Shown in pieces: positions 14,593 to 20,309 of a DNA stretch of 20,309 nucleotides (the stretch's first letter is position 1; each line of letters opens with the position of its first letter). The notes under the pieces were generated by a model. That model was given only the letters and a program-made list of their open reading frames with translations, searched no databases and had not been told where the DNA came from. Origin of the DNA: a virus; IMG/VR virus record IMGVR_UViG_3300046010_007226, positions 1 through 20,309 of that record; one strand, 5' to 3'. The position numbers and the translations under genes were made by a program.

Positions 14593-15021
14593 ATGAAAAC
14601 CATACCGTTACTAGCACTTACATTTACAACCACAGTCACATTTATTTGTTCATATTTTTACAACTTAACAATGGATAACTTTGAACAATATACTTCATTG
14701 TTAGCAGTTGTGTTGTTAGATGGATTTTTTGGAATCATAGCAGGATGTAAACGCGAAGGATTTAAAACATTCAAGGCAATCAAAGTATTACGAACTGCAA
14801 TAGTTTGGACAATGTTTTTAACGGTGCTGCTTTTAGTAGAAAAAGGTTTTGCAGGAACAGCATGGTTAAGTGAAACAATTGTTATTCCATTTATCATATT
14901 TCAATTGATAAGTGCTCTTAAAAATGCATCAATGATAGGTTGGATACCGTCTAGCTTATTAAACCAAATATTAGATAAGATAGATTTACATAAAGGTCAC
15001 CGAGACGAAGATAAAAAATAA
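14593..15021 (+). CDS. Holin of the Phage_holin_4 (TcdE/Cp-1-like) type, 142 aa
   Basis: Holins form lesions in the inner membrane to release or activate the endolysin. Counting from the upstream ATG at 14584, hydrophobic segments lie near 6-26, 37-54, 69-86 and 97-113. The block LLAVVLLDGFFGIIAGCKREG (39-59), with a conserved Asp before the FFGIIA turn, is typical of the Phage_holin_4 family. KTFKAIKVLRTAIVW follows, and the C-terminus is charged (DLHKGHRDEDKK). Two in-frame starts lie three codons apart (MIRM). The Shine-Dalgarno spacing favours 14593, while 14584 would add one Arg and give a 145-aa form, as in dual-start holins. The gene is nine bases before the endolysin gene. Family assignment is fairly sure. 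Confidence 0.8.
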   Translation: MKTIPLLALTFTTTVTFICSYFYNLTMDNFEQYTSLLAVVLLDGFFGIIAGCKREGFKTFKAIKVLRTAIVWTMFLTVLLLVEKGFAGTAWLSETIVIPFIIFQLISALKNASMIGWIPSSLLNQILDKIDLHKGHRDEDKK

Positions 15022-15030
15022 AGGAAAGTT

Positions 15031-15906
15031 ATGGTATTGAAACGAGGTAGCAAAGGCGAATCAGTAAAAACGTTACAAGAATTTTTAAAATTAACTGCAG
15101 ATGGGGACTTTGGTCCTAAAACAGAAGCAGCAGTTAAAGATTGGCAAAAAACACACGGATTAATGGTTGATGGTGTTGTAGGTCCTAAAACATGGGCAGC
15201 AATGGGTATTTTAAATACTGACAATGCAGAAAACATTGAAGTAGCAAATGCTTTGCAAATTAAAAAATATTGGATGGCTGAAGGAACTTATTTCAAAGGC
15301 CCTGTTCCAAAAGATTGGATATTCTTACATCATACAGCCGGCGGAGATAATCCTTACCAAGTAGCTGATATGTGGGCTAGAGATAATCGCGGCAATGTTG
15401 CAACAGAATATATCTTAGGCGGACAGAATGTATCAAATAAGAACACTAAATTTGACGGGGAATTGATTCAATGTTTTCCTGACGGAGGTTATGGGTGGCA
15501 TACTGGAACCGGAAATTCTGTAATGCACAGAAATTCAGTTGCAATTGAAGTTTGTTGTATGGGTCAAATCGTTAATGGTAAAACATATGTTAACACTCCA
15601 GCTGATCCATACCAAGTAATTAAATTAGCAAAACCGTTTAGAGGGTTTCAATATTGGCATAACTATTCTGATGCGCAAATTACTGCGTTGAAAAATTGGA
15701 TTTTGTTTGTAGCAAATAAATATAGCATTGATCCGCGTATAGGATTAGTAGAATATGTACGAGCTAAAGGTGCTGATGGATTTGATGTATTAGATGTTCG
15801 AAAAGCAGAATCAACTCCAGGAATGTATTCGCATACCAACGTTATCCGCGGCAAAGTGGATATGTATCCGCATCCGGATCTAATCGATATGCTCTTATCT
15901 CTTTAA
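15031..15906 (+). CDS. Endolysin: N-terminal PG-binding domain plus Amidase_2, 291 aa
   Basis: N-acetylmuramoyl-L-alanine amidases cut the bond between the glycan strand and the stem peptide of peptidoglycan. Residues 1-60 form a PG_binding_1 domain (LKRGSKGESVKTLQEFL, then DGDFGPKTEAAVKDWQ and DGVVGPKTWAAMG). Residues about 95-290 form the amidase, with FLHHTAGG (H100/H101), HRNSVAIEVC (166-175) and SHTNVIRGKVDMYPHPD (H268 and D277 as likely zinc ligands, as in AmpD). The binding domain comes before the catalytic one, an order seen in endolysins of some large Gram-negative phages. No signal peptide is present, so export would need the holin. AAAGGAA at 15021-15027 is a good ribosome site for the ATG. 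Confidence 0.92.
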   Translation: MVLKRGSKGESVKTLQEFLKLTADGDFGPKTEAAVKDWQKTHGLMVDGVVGPKTWAAMGILNTDNAENIEVANALQIKKYWMAEGTYFKGPVPKDWIFLHHTAGGDNPYQVADMWARDNRGNVATEYILGGQNVSNKNTKFDGELIQCFPDGGYGWHTGTGNSVMHRNSVAIEVCCMGQIVNGKTYVNTPADPYQVIKLAKPFRGFQYWHNYSDAQITALKNWILFVANKYSIDPRIGLVEYVRAKGADGFDVLDVRKAESTPGMYSHTNVIRGKVDMYPHPDLIDMLLSL

Positions 15907-15907
15907 T

Positions 15908-16255
15908 ATGAATTATAAACACATTGCTCTTGCATTTGCAATGTTTCTTGTTGGACAAATCATTGTTTGGGTACAAGTTAACGGTCCTTTGATATGGGAT
16001 TGGGCAAAAACATATCGCACAGCATTAATGTTATTAGGAGTACCTATAACATGGTTATTCATGGAAGCAACACGTTATTGCGTAAGTGGTTTTGGTGGGC
16101 TATTCTGGCCAGGACGCTTTACATCATTTGTAGCTGGAATTTTTATATTTACATGTATGACATACATATTCCGAGATGAAACAATCAATCTAAAAACTGC
16201 AGTATCATTACTATTAGCATTTTGCTTGATACTTGTACAACTCTTTTGGAAATAA
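15908..16255 (+). CDS. Four-TM membrane protein, 115 aa, of unknown role
   Basis: Four hydrophobic segments are visible at about 6-23, 38-56, 67-87 and 95-113, with short polar loops. It shows the string GLFWPGRFTSFVAGIFIFTC (64-83) and ends in QLFWK. I recall similar small membrane proteins with a WP-x-R-F motif from environmental phages, but none with an assigned function. The gene follows the endolysin by one base, so it is likely part of the lysis transcript and could assist lysis or superinfection control; that is inference from position. It has no lipobox or coiled coil, so it does not look like a spanin. Confidence 0.7.
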   Translation: MNYKHIALAFAMFLVGQIIVWVQVNGPLIWDWAKTYRTALMLLGVPITWLFMEATRYCVSGFGGLFWPGRFTSFVAGIFIFTCMTYIFRDETINLKTAVSLLLAFCLILVQLFWK

Positions 16256-16272
16256 TCATATTTATAATAAAA
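16256..16272 (+). promoter_or_regulatory. CATATTTATA motif, copy 3, before the virion block
   Basis: TCATATTTATAATAAAA starts directly after the TAA at 16253-16255 and is nearly identical to the first copy (TCATATTTATATAAAA). The gap also holds AGGA at 16277-16280 as a possible ribosome site for the ATG at 16291. This copy has the most room for a promoter and leader. The function is inferred. Confidence 0.45.
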
Positions 16273-16290
16273 TACTAGGATCTATATATC

Positions 16291-18219
16291 ATGACCGTTA
16301 TTAAATATAATTTTCGAGAAAATAAACAATTAATTGCAAGATTGCTAACTGAAACTGCATTAGTTGCGTCTGCAGCAGACAAATATCCAGATTGGACACC
16401 GGGTGAAGCTTGGACAGGTACATATGCTAAATATGAATCTTTATTAAAAGCAATGGGTGCTAAACCATATCCTAGACCATTTGGTAAAAAAGCAAATTAC
16501 GAAATGAAAGTTGGAGATGATTATATTCGTTTCTATGATAATGGCGTTGCATATTCTACAAACAATTCTCAAGAAATGGGATATGGCATTGATACAAACA
16601 TGTTTGCAATATTGCCAGGTAGTAAACCTAGACTTACATTGTATGATAAAGTGGGAGGCAAAAAAGTACATGGATACATTGAAAATAATAACGGTAAACT
16701 AACATGGATAGCACCAGATGCAGAATCAGCAGTAGAAGAAGAACCAGAAACATGGGTTGATTATTTACAATTGGCCTTAGATGTAGTAGGGTTGATTCCG
16801 GGATATGGTGATATTGCAGATATTATTAATGCTGCAATTTCATTCGGCCGAGGTAATTATTTAGAAGGATTTCTTAGTTTAATCGGAGCTATACCGGTAG
16901 TAGGAAGTGTAATTGCAATTCCATTGAAAGCTATATTGAAAACATTTAATAGAGCAGGCGATGTTTTAAAGTCAGCCTGGCGTGGAAAAAAATCAGCTGA
17001 TGAAATTTGGTTGTATGTTAAAAATAGTGGCAAATTGGGACCTAAAGAATTAGATGGAATAGTTAAAGGTATGGGCGATGTTGCTAGTTACGTAAGATCG
17101 TTTAGAAAAGAAGCTGATTGGGCACTTCCAAAATCGGCAGCAGGTGCATTAGATGAATTTGCATCATTTTTACAAAAAAATAGCGATGAAGCTGAAAAAA
17201 TATTTAAAGGTGCTGCTAAACAAGCAGATACAGCAGGCACCGGAATACTTAAAGTAAGAAAAGAATTAGATCAAGTTGGCGGACTTCAAAGATTATTAGG
17301 AGGAGGTTTATTCCGTCGATTAAGTAATACATTTAGCACTGCATTAAGTCCTAAAGAATTAACGGCATTACGCGGAGCAATGGATATAAAATTCTTTAAG
17401 AACATGGATAATCCAGGCAAATTAACAATCTTATGTAAAACTGACCCGAACCTTGCAGCAAAAACTTTGACAGGTATTGGTAGCGATGTAGGTAAATGGT
17501 TTTCTAAAATGAGTAACGCTCCTGCTGTCGGCAAATTTAATCCTGCTGCAGCCGGCGCTAGATTACAAAAAGAATGGGACAATATAGCAAAAGCATATCC
17601 AGGTCAAGGTGCAAAACAATTAGAACAACAATTAAATTGGTTAAAGAAAAATAATCCAGACATATATTCAAAAGCACATAAAAATATTGTAAATATGGCT
17701 CAAGAATCAAATAATCCATTATACAAACAATTTATGACCAATGAGATAAATGGATTAGGTTCATATTTTAGTCGAGAGTATACAGAGTTAGCTGGTATTA
17801 AATCAGCTGCAGCTCGTTGGAATAATTTAGCACCAGTAGTTTATAATGAATTAAGTGATATGGGTGAAGATGCGTTAATGGCTGCAGGTATTGAAACAAA
17901 AGATGATGTTAATGGATTATTTTGGCCATTGCTTAAATCTGCAGTAGATGCATCGAAACATGTTCCAGTGCTAGGAGATTTTGTACAATGGACATCGACG
18001 AATGTAGCTGAACCAGCTGGCAAGGCTGTGAAATGGGCATCAAAAATTCCAGTAATCGGCGCCGGTATTAATACAGCTAAAAATGCATTAGGTGTAGATG
18101 CAGATAAACGATATGATCCAAATGTGAAATTCCAGATTGTTCCAGATGATGATCCTGGATTGCAACAACAGGAAAAAGAAAAAGAAAAACGCATAGAAAA
18201 AAATAAAAGCACGTTTTAA
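16291..18219 (+). CDS. Large virion-associated protein with a pretoxin-like hydrophobic segment, 642 aa
   Basis: The N-terminus NFRENKQLIARLLTE|TALV (7-25) looks like an amphipathic leader ending in L-x-E, the kind of site cut by T4-type prohead protease. Residues about 30-145 form a small mixed domain of unknown type. Residues 155-217 (YLQLALDVVGLIPGYGDIAD, then IPVVGSVIAIPLKAIL) match the Gly-Pro-rich hydrophobic segment that precedes toxin domains in polymorphic toxins and also occurs in some phage virion proteins. A second such segment lies near 553-597 (HVPVLGDFVQW, IPVIGAGI). The middle is Ala/Lys/Gly-rich and helical. The C-terminus is strongly charged (QQQEKEKEKRIEKNK). No catalytic domain is recognised. 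It may be a capsid-internal or ejected protein; this is inference. Confidence 0.7.
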   Translation: MTVIKYNFRENKQLIARLLTETALVASAADKYPDWTPGEAWTGTYAKYESLLKAMGAKPYPRPFGKKANYEMKVGDDYIRFYDNGVAYSTNNSQEMGYGIDTNMFAILPGSKPRLTLYDKVGGKKVHGYIENNNGKLTWIAPDAESAVEEEPETWVDYLQLALDVVGLIPGYGDIADIINAAISFGRGNYLEGFLSLIGAIPVVGSVIAIPLKAILKTFNRAGDVLKSAWRGKKSADEIWLYVKNSGKLGPKELDGIVKGMGDVASYVRSFRKEADWALPKSAAGALDEFASFLQKNSDEAEKIFKGAAKQADTAGTGILKVRKELDQVGGLQRLLGGGLFRRLSNTFSTALSPKELTALRGAMDIKFFKNMDNPGKLTILCKTDPNLAAKTLTGIGSDVGKWFSKMSNAPAVGKFNPAAAGARLQKEWDNIAKAYPGQGAKQLEQQLNWLKKNNPDIYSKAHKNIVNMAQESNNPLYKQFMTNEINGLGSYFSREYTELAGIKSAAARWNNLAPVVYNELSDMGEDALMAAGIETKDDVNGLFWPLLKSAVDASKHVPVLGDFVQWTSTNVAEPAGKAVKWASKIPVIGAGINTAKNALGVDADKRYDPNVKFQIVPDDDPGLQQQEKEKEKRIEKNKSTF

Positions 18220-18225
18220 ATTGCC

Positions 18226-19278
18226 ATGATAAACGAATACGAAACACAGAGCACACTTAATCCAAAGCTTTGGGACGACACGCGTCTCAAACCCAAGTTG
18301 GACAAAAAATTTATTCGTATTGCAAAAGCATTTTATGATTTTCTAGAAATTGAAGCACCTATACTTGATATTATTCTTATCGGAAGCAATGCTAATTACA
18401 ATTGGACGGAACATAGTGATATTGATTTGCATGTTGTGATAGATTATCAGGCAGTGAATAAAAATTTGCATCTTGTTAAAAATTACATGATGGCAAAGAA
18501 ATCAATTTGGAATGCAAATTACCCGCTAACCTATCAAGGTATGGCTATTGAATTATATGCTCAAGATTGGAATGATAAATTGCATTCAACGGTAGGTCAA
18601 TATTCATTAGCAAAAGGCAAATGGATCAAACAACCTTCTGCAGATACAGTTTCAATTGATGATGATGTAATTGATCAAAAATCTCAGCCGATTGAATTTC
18701 AAATTGATGCATTGCAAGAATCAGATCCAAAATTAGAAATCAAAATACAAAATATTTTATTGCATTTGCGTAGAATGCGACAAACGGGATTAGAAGCCGA
18801 AGGCGAATATTCTATAGAAAACTTAGCTTACAAGAAACTACGTAATAGCGGTCATTTAGAACGATTAAAACTTTTATTAACTAAGAGTACTATGGCTTCT
18901 TTAGATGTAGATTCTCCATTACAAGAAGGGAAAATGGAGTCATGTATTGAATCTTTAGCTCGGCACATAACAAAGAAACGCGTAATGACAGAAACGGATT
19001 GGGAACGTGTAATGCAAGAGACAGATGCTGTGGAAGATGCAATGGGTCAATGGAAGCACCCCGGTCGTTGCACCATGATACCTAGTAACAATATTACAAT
19101 GCAACGAGTTGCATATCCAGTATTAGGAATAGATGATACAGGTCATTCCAAAATAATGCATCCGGAACAATCATATACATATCCAGGTAAACGAGTATTT
19201 GAAATACCAATGAACGGACAACAAAAAACTTTATTAATGCAATTACGCAATGCAATAACAGATTGGAATAGCTTATGA
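18226..19278 (+). CDS. Pol-beta-superfamily nucleotidyltransferase-like protein, 350 aa
   Basis: Residues 12-115 carry the nucleotidyltransferase core. IILIGSNANYNWTEHSDIDLH (49-69) has the GS motif (G53, S54) and the D-x-D pair (D65, D67), and GMAIELYAQD (105-114) offers the third acidic residue (E109). A complete active site is therefore visible. Residues about 120-245 are helical and charged. The last hundred residues contain a distinct segment, GQWKHPGRCTMIPSNNITM and then HPEQSYTYPGKRVFEIPM, which I do not recognise. Related nucleotidyltransferase genes with the N-terminal LNPKLWD opening occur in large environmental phages. The target (nucleotide, tRNA, protein or sugar) is unknown. It sits six bases after the pretoxin-like gene and overlaps the next gene by ATGA, within the virion block. 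Confidence 0.78.
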   Translation: MINEYETQSTLNPKLWDDTRLKPKLDKKFIRIAKAFYDFLEIEAPILDIILIGSNANYNWTEHSDIDLHVVIDYQAVNKNLHLVKNYMMAKKSIWNANYPLTYQGMAIELYAQDWNDKLHSTVGQYSLAKGKWIKQPSADTVSIDDDVIDQKSQPIEFQIDALQESDPKLEIKIQNILLHLRRMRQTGLEAEGEYSIENLAYKKLRNSGHLERLKLLLTKSTMASLDVDSPLQEGKMESCIESLARHITKKRVMTETDWERVMQETDAVEDAMGQWKHPGRCTMIPSNNITMQRVAYPVLGIDDTGHSKIMHPEQSYTYPGKRVFEIPMNGQQKTLLMQLRNAITDWNSL

Positions 19279-19469
19279 GTGCAAGTAGAGGTTTAGGCGA
19301 TGATATTAAAAAAATAACTGCAGCAACGGGTTTAGATCAACTTGCAAAACAAATTGCACGTATTCTCGATGAAGATTGCGGATGTGATGATCGTCAAGAA
19401 TGGATGAATGAAAAAACAAAGAATTGGCCTATATATAAGAAAAGGAACGTAAATGGCAATAATAAATAA
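19275..19469 (+). CDS. Small phage protein with a Cys-Gly-Cys motif, 64 aa
   Basis: The sequence GLGDDIKKITAATGLDQLAK (6-25) followed by EDCGCDDRQEWMNEK (33-47) resembles a short protein common in T4-like and other large environmental phages (pattern GLGDxIxKITKATGI...DCGCxxRxxxLN). The close cysteine pair may bind metal or form a disulfide, but no function is established to my knowledge. It starts in an ATGA overlap with the nucleotidyltransferase gene and overlaps the tail-fibre-like gene by 17 bases. Its position suggests a virion or assembly role, which is inference. The last residues (NVNGNNK) are low-complexity and overlap the next start. Confidence 0.72.
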   Translation: MSASRGLGDDIKKITAATGLDQLAKQIARILDEDCGCDDRQEWMNEKTKNWPIYKKRNVNGNNK

Positions 19470-20309
19470 AACAGGTATTACTACGGGTGGAACAATACAA
19501 GCTGAACATGTAACTAGAACCATAGATGCATTGAGTGGCGTATCAACGGATACCATAGTTGCAACGGGATCTTTCTCTGGTTCTTTTAAAGGAGATGGTT
19601 CGCAATTAAGTGGAGTTACAGCTGGATTTCCTTTTACGGGTTCGGCTAGAATAACAGGATCATTAGCTGTTACTGGATCTTTTAGAGTTAATGATACAGG
19701 TTCCGTTGGAATTAGCATGACCTCAAATGCAATAACATTGAGTGGATCTGCAGGATCATTGCATGAATTCTTAGCATCAACCAGTAGTTTCGGCGATTCT
19801 CTTCAACTCACAAATACACGTGTAGTCGGCCCTGTCAACATCACCGGACCAGTTTCAACATTAATGGTATCTGGTGCATTTGAGAATATGGTTAGTGTTA
19901 AGAATACATTAGTAACATATGGTGATATTGTATATGGTAATACTTCCGATGCGGTTAAGGTAGGTAATATCGTATCATTGGATTATGCTACGAATAAATG
20001 GCTTCCGGTTTCGCAAAGCTCATATGATTCAAACAGATTACCTGTATTAGGTACGGCATTAAATATTTCGACTGCAGGACAAGTAATGTTGTCTGGATAC
20101 GTTACTGCATATAAATCTGGATCTAACGATGGAGCAGGAATTGCAATAGTAGAAGATGATATTATACGAGTAGGAAACTCTATATTTTTGAGAGAATCAA
20201 ATACCGGAGTTACTAGTGATACAATACCTGCAGGTGGCGAAATAATACAAGTAGGACATATTATTCATATCGGTTCTGCATTTTCAACTAACTATGTTAT
20301 TCGATTTGA
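19453..20309 (+). CDS. Tail-fibre-like virion protein, partial (285 residues seen, 3' end outside)
   Basis: The frame from the ATG at 19453 stays open to the window end, which cuts it after two bases of a codon. AAAGGAA at 19441-19447 is a good ribosome site. Residues about 37-100 are built from Thr-Gly-Ser units (ATGSFSGSFKGDGSQLSGV, then FPFTGSARITGSLAVTGSF). GDGS-x-L-x-GV and 'xITGSLxVTGSF' are typical of phage tail-fibre and other virion proteins. Residues about 130-285 form a beta-rich domain (YGDIVYGN, KVGNIVSLDY, AGQVMLSGYV, GGEIIQVGHIIHIG) that could be a trimeric or decoration-type fold. No membrane or signal segment is seen. It is likely a host-facing fibre or decoration protein; the exact component is not decidable here. 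Confidence 0.8.
   Translation, partial: MAIINKTGITTGGTIQAEHVTRTIDALSGVSTDTIVATGSFSGSFKGDGSQLSGVTAGFPFTGSARITGSLAVTGSFRVNDTGSVGISMTSNAITLSGSAGSLHEFLASTSSFGDSLQLTNTRVVGPVNITGPVSTLMVSGAFENMVSVKNTLVTYGDIVYGNTSDAVKVGNIVSLDYATNKWLPVSQSSYDSNRLPVLGTALNISTAGQVMLSGYVTAYKSGSNDGAGIAIVEDDIIRVGNSIFLRESNTGVTSDTIPAGGEIIQVGHIIHIGSAFSTNYVIRF

Noticed and set aside
15994-16179. Plus-strand frame of 61 aa nested in the four-TM gene, considered as an Rz1-like spanin
   Set aside because: It has no lipobox or signal peptide, and the translation is a frame-shifted copy of a membrane-coding stretch.
17286-18212. Minus-strand frames opposite the 642-aa gene
   Set aside because: The Pro/Leu/Ser-rich translations are typical antisense shadows of a Gly/Ala/Lys-rich coding strand, and nothing around them suggests independent expression.
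19332-19718. Minus-strand frame of 128 aa with repeated Pro-Val units
   Set aside because: It is the antisense of the Thr-Gly-Ser repeats of the fibre-like gene, which has its own good ribosome site on the + strand.

Overview
The window reads as about 20 kb of a large, AT-rich, tailed double-stranded DNA phage, probably a T4-like or otherwise large marine or freshwater phage of a Gram-negative host. Everything real is on the + strand and tightly packed. Genes overlap by ATGA or TAATG junctions or sit 1-35 bases apart, all chosen starts are ATG, and no tRNA, IS element, CRISPR array or clear terminator is visible. Phage origin is supported by a lysis cassette (holin, amidase endolysin, small membrane proteins) next to virion-type genes (a tail-fibre-like protein with Gly-Ser-rich repeats and a large protein with a hydrophobic pretoxin-like segment). 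The host cannot be named from this sequence.

Layout. (1) 1-681: the tail of an upstream gene, a small unknown protein, and a SLOG/DUF2493-like Rossmann protein. (2) 713-14247: a sugar locus of fifteen genes in one direction. It holds two GT4-like GT-B transferases, a GT2 enzyme, a RfaE2/TagD-like nucleotidyltransferase, a second GT2, GDP-mannose 4,6-dehydratase, an unusual GT-B-like protein, a C-methyltransferase-type SAM enzyme, a paralogue of that GT-B-like protein, a GDP-mannose 3,5-epimerase-like enzyme, a small unknown protein, a GT9-like protein, a DUF6492-like GT-A protein and two more GT2 enzymes. (3) 14259-16255: lysis and membrane module (2-TM protein, holin with a possible dual start, PG-binding plus amidase endolysin, 4-TM protein). 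(4) 16291-20309: virion-associated genes, namely a 642-aa pretoxin-like protein with a possible prohead-protease leader, a Pol-beta-type nucleotidyltransferase, a small CGC-motif protein, and a tail-fibre-like gene that runs off the window end.

How the genes may work together. Gmd and the GME-like epimerase both act on GDP-mannose, presumably supplied by the host because no ManB/ManC is present here. The methyltransferase is of the type that adds a C-methyl group to keto-deoxysugars, so a branched or rare sugar nucleotide is a reasonable inference. At least nine glycosyltransferase-like proteins could then assemble a glycan. None of the locus proteins shows a membrane segment, and there is no flippase, polymerase or lipid-carrier initiating transferase. 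This favours a cytoplasmic target such as virion proteins, or use of host carriers, over an independent surface-polysaccharide pathway.

Regulation. A motif CATATTTATA begins 0-1 base after the stop codon in three of the four widest gaps (682, 14248 and 16256), each ahead of a functional block. It is the best candidate for a phage promoter element. The fourth gap holds a sigma70-like TTGATA-N16-TATAAT that would start transcription at or near an ATG.
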